DNA from: Sedimenticola thiotaurini
Lineage (GTDB): Bacteria; Pseudomonadota; Gammaproteobacteria; Chromatiales; Chromatiaceae
DNA length: 36,977 bases
Reading direction: 5' to 3'
Assembly: GCA_011051715.1 (NCBI GenBank)
Contig: DRKP01000011.1
Span: forward strand, 1 to 36,977
Shown: positions 31,206 to 36,977 of the stretch, one piece after another
How the letters are laid out: the number at the start of each line of letters is the position of its first letter
How positions within the stretch are numbered: position 1 is the first letter of the stretch
Position numbers and translations under genes: made by a program
Notes under the pieces: generated by a model
Databases searched by the model: none
Seen by the model: the letters and a program-made list of their open reading frames with translations, nothing else
What the model was told of the DNA's origin: nothing

Positions 31206-31775
31206 TTAGGTAACGCCGCGCTCGTTCAGGTAGGCGGAGTACTGCTTGTCCGTCACCTTGATATGGTCGGTGAGCCACAGAGTGAGATAGTCGGCCACTT
31301 CGGGCAGGATCTTGCGACCCTGCTCGTCGTAGCGCCGGACGTAGGTGTTGACGTAGCTGATCATCTGATCGTGCTGGGCCTTGTGGCCCTCGTAGTTGGG
31401 GAATTCATGCTGTCGCAGCAGCTCCTCTTCCCGCTGCAGGTGCTCCTTGGTGTACTCCACCAGGTCTTCCAGATTGCGGCGCTCGAAGGCCTCTCCCGTG
31501 TTGCACAGCACTGCGGCACGCAGGTTGTTGATCAGGTTCAGCAGCTTCTTGTGGTCCCGGTCCATGGCCTCGATACCGACACTCAGGTCCTCGTCCCAGA
31601 CCAGGAAACTGTCGCATTTGGTGGCCTTGCTCCGGAGCAGCAGGGGCACCAGCAGGAGTCCGACCAGCAGCAGCCATGGGGCCGGGGATGCCGCCCCCAT
31701 GGCCATGAATACCAGGACATCGGCGGCTGCCAGCAATACCAGGATGACAGCCAGCAGTATCTTCTTGTTCTGCAT
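31206..31775 (-). CDS. Membrane-anchored bacteriohemerythrin
   Basis: 189 aa. Two N-terminal membrane segments (about 5-26 and 33-48) are followed by a hemerythrin domain (about 58-185). All seven di-iron ligands are visible: H75 (MDRDHKK), H112 and E116 (EHLQREE), H131 and H135 (HKAQH), H171 and D176 (HIKVTD). It should bind oxygen reversibly at the membrane, supplying oxygen to a membrane enzyme or shielding oxygen-sensitive ones. The ATG at 31775 follows AAAGGAGGGGG. It lies after the rnf operon on the same strand but has its own promoter at 31843-31872. Confidence 0.9.
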   Translation of the reverse strand: MQNKKILLAVILVLLAAADVLVFMAMGAASPAPWLLLVGLLLVPLLLRSKATKCDSFLVWDEDLSVGIEAMDRDHKKLLNLINNLRAAVLCNTGEAFERRNLEDLVEYTKEHLQREEELLRQHEFPNYEGHKAQHDQMISYVNTYVRRYDEQGRKILPEVADYLTLWLTDHIKVTDKQYSAYLNERGVT

Positions 31776-31842
31776 ATCTCCCCCTCCTTTGTTTCTTGAT
31801 CTTGGTGGGCACTGCCGTTCGGCCGTGGACGATCCAGCCGCA

Positions 31843-31872
31843 ACTGTACGTAAAAATTCGGGTTTTCAGCAA
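31843..31872 (-). promoter_or_regulatory. Promoter of the bacteriohemerythrin gene
   Basis: On the minus strand TTGCTG, an 18-bp spacer, then TACAGT; start near 31836 and leader of about 60 nt. The -35 overlaps a 7-bp inverted repeat (CAGCAAC 31867-31873 with GTTGCTG 31880-31886), a possible operator or a hairpin ending the rnf transcript. Confidence 0.5.
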
Positions 31873-32043
31873 CAACCGGGTTGCTGTCCTGGATGTTTAC
31901 GGGGCAGGATGCGTCCGGCCCGCTCAGGCCGTTCCATGCGGCCGGGGCCGGGACCGCGGTTGCCGGTTGCGAAGCCATGGTGTCGGGTGGCCGCAGGAAA
32001 CGCTCTTTCTATCGCAACGGCGCGGCCGCCGCATGGAGAATTG

Positions 32044-32202
32044 TCAATCCCTGCGCTGGGGGCACCCCTTGCTGCTGCAGGCGCCGCAGCCGGGCCGGAA
32101 ACCGGCCCTCTTGTCCGGGTCCTGGCGCCCCAGCCAGAGCTGGAACCCCATCCAGCCGGCGCATAGCAGCACCAGCCCCAGCAGTGCCAAAACATGTGTC
32201 AT
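32044..32202 (-). CDS. Small cysteine-rich membrane protein linked to rnf (52 aa)
   Basis: 52 aa, starting ATG at 32202 after GGGAG and ending TGA at 32044. One membrane helix (about 3-24, HVLALLGLVLLCAGWMGFQL) is followed by a short basic tail with the motif C39-x2-C42-x4-C47 (GCGACSSKGCPQ). A fourth Cys (C14) is in the helix. It starts 31 bp after rnfA, same strand, so it is very likely the last gene of the rnf operon. The layout resembles NqrM (DUF539), needed to mature the related Na+-NQR by supplying iron, and FeoB-associated Cys-rich proteins. A role in iron or Fe-S delivery to RnfA/RnfE is inference. Longer open frames overlap it but lack ribosome sites and a credible composition. Confidence 0.75.
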   Translation of the reverse strand: MTHVLALLGLVLLCAGWMGFQLWLGRQDPDKRAGFRPGCGACSSKGCPQRRD

Positions 32203-32233
32203 CGATCCCGTCTCCCGTCACGAACCCCGCCAG

Positions 32234-32812
32234 TCACCCCGAGCTGAACAGCCCCGCGAACCCCATGAACGCCATCGACAGGATCCCGGCGATGATCAGG
32301 TTCATGGCCGTCCCCTGCACCAGCGCCGGCACGTCCGACAGCTCGGTCTCCTCCCGCAGACCGGCCATCAGTACCAGGGCCAGGGTGAAGCCGCCCCCGG
32401 CGCCGAGGGCGAATACCAGCCCCTCCATTAGATCATAGCCCCGGTTGGTGGCGAAGATGGCCAGCCCCAGGATGGCGCAGTTGGTGGTGATCAGTGGCAG
32501 AAAGATGCCCAGGGCCTTGAACAGGGCGGGGCTGGTCTTCTTGATCGCCATCTCGATGAACTGCACCGTGCTGGCGATCACCACGATGAAGCTGATCAGC
32601 CGCAGGTAGGGGGCGTAGATCAGCACGTAGGTGTTCAGGATCCAGGCGCAGAGGGCGGTGACCACCAGTACGAAGGTGGTGGCCAGGCCGAGCCGGAACG
32701 AGGTCTCCAGCCGCCCCGACACCCCGAGAAAGGGGCACAGGCCGAGAAAGTAGGCCAGCACGAAGTTGTTGACCAGCAGGGCGCTGATGAAGATCCAGAT
32801 CAGGTTGTCCAT
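32234..32812 (-). CDS. rnfA: Ion-translocating electron transport complex subunit RnfA
   Basis: 192 aa, six membrane helices, closely matching E. coli RsxA (NNFVLAYFLGLCPFLGVS; KKTSPALFKALGIFLPLITT). The conserved cysteines in LGLCPF and TTNCAI are those that, together with the RnfE pair, hold the Fe-S centre inside the membrane. The ATG at 32812 follows GGAGGT. It lies 132 bp after rnfE; the gap has no credible gene. Confidence 0.95.
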   Translation of the reverse strand: MDNLIWIFISALLVNNFVLAYFLGLCPFLGVSGRLETSFRLGLATTFVLVVTALCAWILNTYVLIYAPYLRLISFIVVIASTVQFIEMAIKKTSPALFKALGIFLPLITTNCAILGLAIFATNRGYDLMEGLVFALGAGGGFTLALVLMAGLREETELSDVPALVQGTAMNLIIAGILSMAFMGFAGLFSSG

Positions 32813-32944
32813 CTATTCCCTACCTCCATTGTCAAAAAGGACGCCATGAACCCATCCAGGAGGGCTTGCCGCCGGGCTCCATGGCCGCCGACGCCTCCCG
32901 AAGCGGAAACCGGCCCCCCTTCCGACCATCGGATGGCCATCGAT

Positions 32945-33598
32945 TCAGCCCTCCTCGGCGTCGAGGGCCGCCACCCGCTGCAGGAAGGCGCGCCGGCGGA
33001 CGGTGAACCAGTTGAAGAACAGCAGGATCAGTCCCAGGGTGAGGAAGCCGCCCGGAGGCAGGATCATGATCACCCAGGGCTCGAAGCCGTCGCCGAACAG
33101 GTCGACGTTGAACAGGGAGCCGCTGCCGAGGATCTCGCGCACGCCGCCGAGGGCGAGCAGGGCCAGCAGAAAGCCGCCGGACATGCCCAGGGCGTCCATC
33201 ACCGCATAGCGCACGCTGTGGCGGGAGGCGAACGCCTCCTGCCGGCCCAGGATCATGCAGTTGGCCACGATCAGCGGGATGAAGGCGCCCAGCTCCTTGT
33301 GCACCTTCGGCAACAGCGCCAGCAGGGTGTAGTCGGCCACGGTGACGAAGGTGGCGATGATGATGACGTAGAGGGAGATGCGCACCTGCTTCGGGATCAG
33401 GTGCTTCATCGCCGCCACCAGGAAGCTGGAGCCGACCAGCACGAACAGGGTGGCGCCACCCATGACCACGGCGTTGACCGCGGAGTTGGTCACCGCCAGC
33501 ATCGGGCACATCCCCAGCACCTGCACGAACACCGGGTTGTCGCGCCAGATTCCCTTGATGAACTCCTGGTAGGCGTCCAGGTCTTTCTCGGTACTCAT
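32945..33598 (-). CDS. rnfE: Ion-translocating electron transport complex subunit RnfE
   Basis: 217 aa, six membrane helices, homologous to RnfA. The conserved cysteines are in VLGMCPMLAVT and IVANCMILGRQEAFAS, the RnfE signature. It pairs with RnfA in inverted topology to form the intramembrane Fe-S site that passes electrons across the membrane. The ATG at 33598 follows GAGGTGAG. A 176-bp spacer with a strong hairpin separates it from rnfG, unusually long for an rnf operon. Confidence 0.94.
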   Translation of the reverse strand: MSTEKDLDAYQEFIKGIWRDNPVFVQVLGMCPMLAVTNSAVNAVVMGGATLFVLVGSSFLVAAMKHLIPKQVRISLYVIIIATFVTVADYTLLALLPKVHKELGAFIPLIVANCMILGRQEAFASRHSVRYAVMDALGMSGGFLLALLALGGVREILGSGSLFNVDLFGDGFEPWVIMILPPGGFLTLGLILLFFNWFTVRRRAFLQRVAALDAEEG

Positions 33599-33687
33599 GA
33601 CATCTCACCTCGATTCGGTGCGTTACGCTGCGCCGGCAAAGGGCCGCGCAGGGCGCCGGTATCGCCCGGGGTCCCGTCTCACCCATG

Positions 33688-33709
33688 CTCCCGGTCCGGC
33701 GACCGGGAG
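33688..33709. repeat. Strong hairpin in the rnfG-rnfE spacer
   Basis: CTCCCGGTC pairs with GACCGGGAG (9-bp stem, CGGC loop). No T-run follows on either strand, so it is more likely an RNA-stability or processing element, or a REP remnant, than a terminator. Confidence 0.55.
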
Positions 33710-33774
33710 GTGGCGTTGCCGGTCACGCCCCATCTTCGTGCCCTCTCTTCTGTTTCGCCCCCTTGCGGGAGACA

Positions 33775-34434
33775 TCACTCCATCCGGTCGGGTGCGGGCC
33801 CGCTGCCCGGCGCCGGCAGCCGCTTCTCCCAGCGGGACCGGGCCCGGTTGATGATCCGTACCACCGCCTTGGAGGAGATGGTGGCGCCGGTGATGGCGTC
33901 GATCTGGTTGGGCGCCGTGCTGGTGCCCTTCTTCACCGCCACGATCTCCGGGTCGACCGCCAGATCGTCGAAATTGGCCACGAAGTCGGCGTCCTTGTAG
34001 ATTTTATCCCCCAGCCCCGGCGTCTCGCGGCTGTCCAGGATCGCCATGCCGACGATGCGCCGCTGCCGCGGCAGGTAGCCGTAGAGCAGCTTGATGGTGT
34101 CCTGGAAGCCCGGGCCCTCGGCCGGGATGGCATAACCGATGAAGCGTCCGGCGCCGTCGTAGCCGGCATAGAGGGTGTCGTCGTCCGCCTTGCCGGGATT
34201 GGGCACCAGACCGCGGCCGTCGTAGCGCAGCGCCTGCATCTTCCGGACCCCCGGCAGCACCTGGAACACCGCCTCGCGCAACTCCCGCGCCCTGTTGGCC
34301 TCGATCGTGGGCAGGGTCGCCTCGTAGACGCCGATGATGATGATGCCGGCGAGCAGGCCCGCCAGCGCCATCGCCAGCACCAGCCGGGTGCTGCCCGGTT
34401 CCCGCTGCGGCTGGACCGGCACCGGGGTGCTCAT
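33775..34434 (-). CDS. rnfG: Electron transport complex subunit RnfG, FMN-binding
   Basis: 219 aa. One N-terminal membrane helix (about 18-38, LVLAMALAGLLAGIIIIGVY) anchors a periplasmic FMN domain. The covalent flavin attachment motif is intact: DAITGATISSKAVV, where the Thr of TGAT-I carries FMN through a phosphoester bond. The motif ETPGLGDKI precedes it, as in other RnfG/NqrC proteins. The ATG at 34434 overlaps the rnfD stop (ATGA). Attachment needs an ApbE flavin transferase, which is not encoded in this window. Confidence 0.94.
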   Translation of the reverse strand: MSTPVPVQPQREPGSTRLVLAMALAGLLAGIIIIGVYEATLPTIEANRARELREAVFQVLPGVRKMQALRYDGRGLVPNPGKADDDTLYAGYDGAGRFIGYAIPAEGPGFQDTIKLLYGYLPRQRRIVGMAILDSRETPGLGDKIYKDADFVANFDDLAVDPEIVAVKKGTSTAPNQIDAITGATISSKAVVRIINRARSRWEKRLPAPGSGPAPDRME

Positions 34435-35450
34435 GGCCGGCGGCCCCCACGGCCGAAGATGCGGGGCTGGGTCCAGCGGTCGATCAGGGGGGTGGCGGCG
34501 TTCATCAGCAGGATGGCGTACATGGTCCCCTCCGGCAGGCCGCCGAACATCCGGATCAGCACCACCAGCAGGCCGATCCCGACGCCGAAGATCCAGGCCC
34601 CGCGGGGCGTGGTGGGCGAGGTGACCGGATCGGTGGCCATGTAGATCGCCCCCAGCAGCAGGCCGCCGGAGAAGAGGGTGGCCTGGGGCGGCGGGAAGCG
34701 GCTGCCGTCGACCAGGAACAGGACCAGGGAGAAGAGGGCGGCGCTGGCGAAGATGGCGGCCGGGATGCGCCAGTCCAGGTCCCGGCGCAGCCACAGCCAG
34801 ATCCCCCCGAGGAGCAGCAGCAGGCCCGAGGTCTCGCCCAGGGAGCCGGCGGTGTTGCCGATCAGCAGCCGGGTGAACCCGGTCCCCTGCTGCTGGAACT
34901 TCATCAGTCCCAGCGGGGTGGCGGCGGAGACCGCGTCGTAGTCCGGGCTCTGCAGCGGCAGCGCCAGCAGGCTGGCGGAGAGGTCGAAGAAGGCGGCAGG
35001 GTCGCCGGCGGGGCTCCAGGTGGTCATGGCGATGGGAAAGGTGCCGAGCAGGAAGGCGCGCCCCACCAGGGCCGGGTTGAACAGGTTGCCACCCAGGCCG
35101 CCCCAGATCGTCTTGCCCAGGCCGATCGCCACCACGCCACCGAGAAAGGCCATCCACAGGGGCAGCCCCGGGGGCAGGGTGAGGCCCAGCAGCAGGCCGG
35201 TGAGGGCGGCGCTGTTGTCTCCCAGGACCACCTTTCTGCGTTCCGGCGGAGTAAACACCCACTCCGTCCCTACAGCCGCTATGACGGTGGTCAGGAGCAG
35301 GAGCAGGGCGCCGATACCGAAGAACCACAGGGCCGCCAGGGTGGTCGGCAGCAGGGCCAGCCAGACATCACGCATGGCCTGGGGAGTGGTCATCCCCTGG
35401 TGCAGCAGGGGTGCCGACTGGAGCAGCAGGCGGGGATCCTTGCGTTCCAT
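34431..35450 (-). CDS. rnfD: Electron transport complex subunit RnfD
   Basis: 339 aa, about nine to ten membrane helices. The covalent-FMN region is DAVSAATPLGLMK, the Rnf version of the SGAT motif in NqrB. Other signatures are GDNSAALTGLLLGLTLPP, GGNLFNPALVGRAFLL and AIYMATDPVTSPTTPRG. It forms the ion-pumping membrane core with RnfA, E and G. The ATG at 35450 lies 2 bp after the rnfC stop, and the stop overlaps rnfG, so C, D and G are tightly coupled. Confidence 0.95.
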   Translation of the reverse strand: MERKDPRLLLQSAPLLHQGMTTPQAMRDVWLALLPTTLAALWFFGIGALLLLLTTVIAAVGTEWVFTPPERRKVVLGDNSAALTGLLLGLTLPPGLPLWMAFLGGVVAIGLGKTIWGGLGGNLFNPALVGRAFLLGTFPIAMTTWSPAGDPAAFFDLSASLLALPLQSPDYDAVSAATPLGLMKFQQQGTGFTRLLIGNTAGSLGETSGLLLLLGGIWLWLRRDLDWRIPAAIFASAALFSLVLFLVDGSRFPPPQATLFSGGLLLGAIYMATDPVTSPTTPRGAWIFGVGIGLLVVLIRMFGGLPEGTMYAILLMNAATPLIDRWTQPRIFGRGGRRP

Positions 35451-35452
35451 GC

Positions 35453-36793
35453 TCAGCGTGCTCCCCCCTGGTGGCGGAGATTGTCCTTGGCGGTGCGGAT
35501 CAGCTGCACGATGGGGATGCTGGAGGGGCAGGCGAAGGTGCAGGCGCCGCACTCGACGCAGTCCATCACCCGGTAGCGTTCCTCCATCTCCCGGAACAGC
35601 CGCGCCCGCCCCAGCCGCGCCAGCCGTGACGGGTTGAGAAAGTAGGGGCAGGCCTCCAGGCAGCGGCCGCAGCGGATGCAGGGATACTCGCGCGGGCGCG
35701 CCGTCTCCCGCTCGGTGAAGGCGAGGATGCCGGAGGTCCCCTTCAGCACCGGCACGTCCAGGCTGGCCAGGGGCGTGCCCATCATCGGGCCGCCCATGAT
35801 CACCTCCCGGGTCTCCTCCTTCAGGCCGTTGCAGAAGCGCAGCACGTCACGCACGGGGGTGCCCAGGGGCACCACCAGGTTGGCCGGATAGGCGGCGCCG
35901 GGGCCGGAGACGGTCACCACCCGCTCGATCAGGGGCATGCCGCGGTCGAACCAGTCGGCGATCGCCACCAGGGTGCCGACGTTGTTGACCGCGATCCCCA
36001 GGTCCCGGGGCAGCTGGCCGGCCGGCACCTCGCGGTCGTAGACCGCCTTGATCAGCATCTTCTCCGCCCCCTGGGGATACTTCACCGGCAGCGACACCAC
36101 CTCCACCGGGTCGTCGGGCCGGATCTGCCCCTCCAGGGCCCGGATCGCCTCCGGCTTGTTCGCCTCCACGCCGATGCTGGCCCGCTCCGCCCCCAGCTTG
36201 GCCAGCAGGATCCGGATCCCCCGCAGCAATGCCTCCGGGCACTCGATCATCAGCCGGTGGTCGTTGGTCAGGTAGGGCTCGCACTCGGCCCCGTTGACCA
36301 GCAGATCGCGGATGCGCTGGCCCTCGGGGAGGGAGTACTTGACGTGGGCCGGGAAGGCGGCGCCGCCCATGCCGACGATACCCGCCCGCTGTACCTCGGC
36401 GATGAACTGATCCAGGCTGAGGGACTCCCACTCGCGTGGGGGGCGGGGCGGCAGCTGCTGGGTGGAGTAGGGGTCGGCCTCGATCTCGATGGCGGGGCGG
36501 AAGCTGCCATCGGTGCAGCGGCGCGGGCCGATCTCCGTCACCCGGCCGGTCACCGGGCTGTGCAGGCAGGTGGAGACGAAGGCCCCGGCCTCGGCGATGA
36601 GCTGACCGCGCACCACCTCCTCGCCAGGCGCCACCACCGGTTTCGCCGGTGCGCCGATGTGCTGGCCCAGGGGCATGACGTAGCGTTCGCCGAACGGAAC
36701 CCGCTGGATCGGCCGGTCGGCGGTCTGCTCCTTGTGGCCCTCGGGGTGGACGCCGTGGGAGAAGCTGCGTTCGAACAGGGTCAGCAGGGACAT
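35453..36793 (-). CDS. rnfC: Electron transport complex subunit RnfC
   Basis: 446 aa, the short form found in clostridial-type Rnf; E. coli RsxC is about 740 aa because of a long C-terminal extension absent here. The NADH/FMN-binding part has GIVGMGGAAFPAHVK (138-152) and NGAECEPYLTNDHR. Two [4Fe-4S] motifs follow: C372-x2-C375-x2-C378-x3-C382 and C412-x2-C415-x2-C418-x3-C422. It is the cytoplasmic subunit that exchanges electrons with NADH. The ATG at 36793 gives the usual N-terminus; the ribosome site is weak. It is the first visible rnf gene. Confidence 0.95.
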   Translation of the reverse strand: MSLLTLFERSFSHGVHPEGHKEQTADRPIQRVPFGERYVMPLGQHIGAPAKPVVAPGEEVVRGQLIAEAGAFVSTCLHSPVTGRVTEIGPRRCTDGSFRPAIEIEADPYSTQQLPPRPPREWESLSLDQFIAEVQRAGIVGMGGAAFPAHVKYSLPEGQRIRDLLVNGAECEPYLTNDHRLMIECPEALLRGIRILLAKLGAERASIGVEANKPEAIRALEGQIRPDDPVEVVSLPVKYPQGAEKMLIKAVYDREVPAGQLPRDLGIAVNNVGTLVAIADWFDRGMPLIERVVTVSGPGAAYPANLVVPLGTPVRDVLRFCNGLKEETREVIMGGPMMGTPLASLDVPVLKGTSGILAFTERETARPREYPCIRCGRCLEACPYFLNPSRLARLGRARLFREMEERYRVMDCVECGACTFACPSSIPIVQLIRTAKDNLRHQGGAR

Positions 36794-36877
36794 GGCACCC
36801 GTGCCTCGGCGATCGCCCCGGGCGGGACGGGATCCGGACGGTGGGGTCGTGGGGGCCTGTTGCCGGTGTGGCGCATG

Positions 36878-36977
36878 CTATTCGTACCCCGCCAGGTTCA
36901 GCAGGCGCTGGCGGATGCGGCCGGCGATCTCGTCCTCGAGCTGCCCCTGCAGCGCCTGCAGACGCGCCTCGTAGTCG
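36878..36977 (-). CDS. 3' end of an unidentified gene upstream of rnfC
   Basis: The last 32 codons of a minus-strand gene that begins beyond the window. The visible C-terminus is charged and helical (ARLQALQGQLEDEIAGRIRQ, ending LLNLAGYE). No cysteine motif is seen, so it is not recognisably RnfB. It ends 84 bp before rnfC and may belong to the same operon. Its function cannot be assigned. Confidence 0.6.
   Translation of the reverse strand, partial: DYEARLQALQGQLEDEIAGRIRQRLLNLAGYE

Noticed and set aside
31866-32195. A 109-codon minus-strand open frame overlapping the small Cys-rich gene
   Set aside because: No ribosome site, odd Trp/Cys/Pro/Arg-rich composition, and it overlaps a better frame with a membrane helix and proper start.
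32832-32944. Possible gene in the rnfE-rnfA gap
   Set aside because: The short frames there lack ribosome sites and shift out before rnfA; no recognisable sequence.

Overview
The window is GC-rich, densely coded DNA from a gammaproteobacterium. The UvrD and RnfA proteins align closely with the E. coli proteins as I remember them, and glmU-glmS, maeB, hemW and rpmE are all of gammaproteobacterial type. Two TRAP transporters, an Rnf complex, a DUF3135 protein, a bacteriohemerythrin and an HPP-CBS protein suggest a metabolically versatile, probably facultatively anaerobic bacterium, perhaps related to the Chromatiales or marine sulfur oxidisers. The lineage is inference. I found no rRNA, tRNA, CRISPR array or phage genes.

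Positions 1-10574 form a C4-dicarboxylate sensing and uptake region. It holds the 3' end of a dctB-type kinase gene, dctD, a soluble four-PAS histidine kinase, an Rcp1-like receiver, a REC-GGDEF-EAL protein, then dctP, dctQ, dctM and a universal stress protein. A sigma-54 promoter with correct -24/-12 spacing lies before dctP, which fits DctD as its activator. maeB follows (10703-12976) and would turn imported malate into pyruvate.

Positions 13045-16859 hold a SlyD-like FKBP isomerase and glmU-glmS for UDP-GlcNAc synthesis. Positions 16921-19507 hold a Crp/Fnr regulator, a divergent cytochrome c'-like gene and an HPP-CBS membrane protein. A TGAT-N4-ATCA box centred 41.5 bp before a predicted start site joins the first two, and the set suggests a nitric oxide or nitrite response. 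An unknown protein, a lipoprotein, an acyl-CoA synthetase and uvrD follow.

Positions 25356-28632 hold a second TRAP transporter split into convergent halves (QM on +, P on -). A 160-bp palindromic MITE sits exactly at the stop codon of the M gene. Then come hemW, a DUF3135 gene, rpmE with a textbook terminator, and a cluster of REP-like palindromes.

Positions 31206-36977, on the minus strand, hold an rnf operon in the order C-D-G-E-A. It is followed by an unannotated 52-residue cysteine-rich membrane protein (32044-32202) and a membrane-anchored bacteriohemerythrin with its own promoter. No rnfB is visible. The small protein is the most novel item: by analogy with NqrM it could help mature the RnfA/RnfE iron-sulfur centre.
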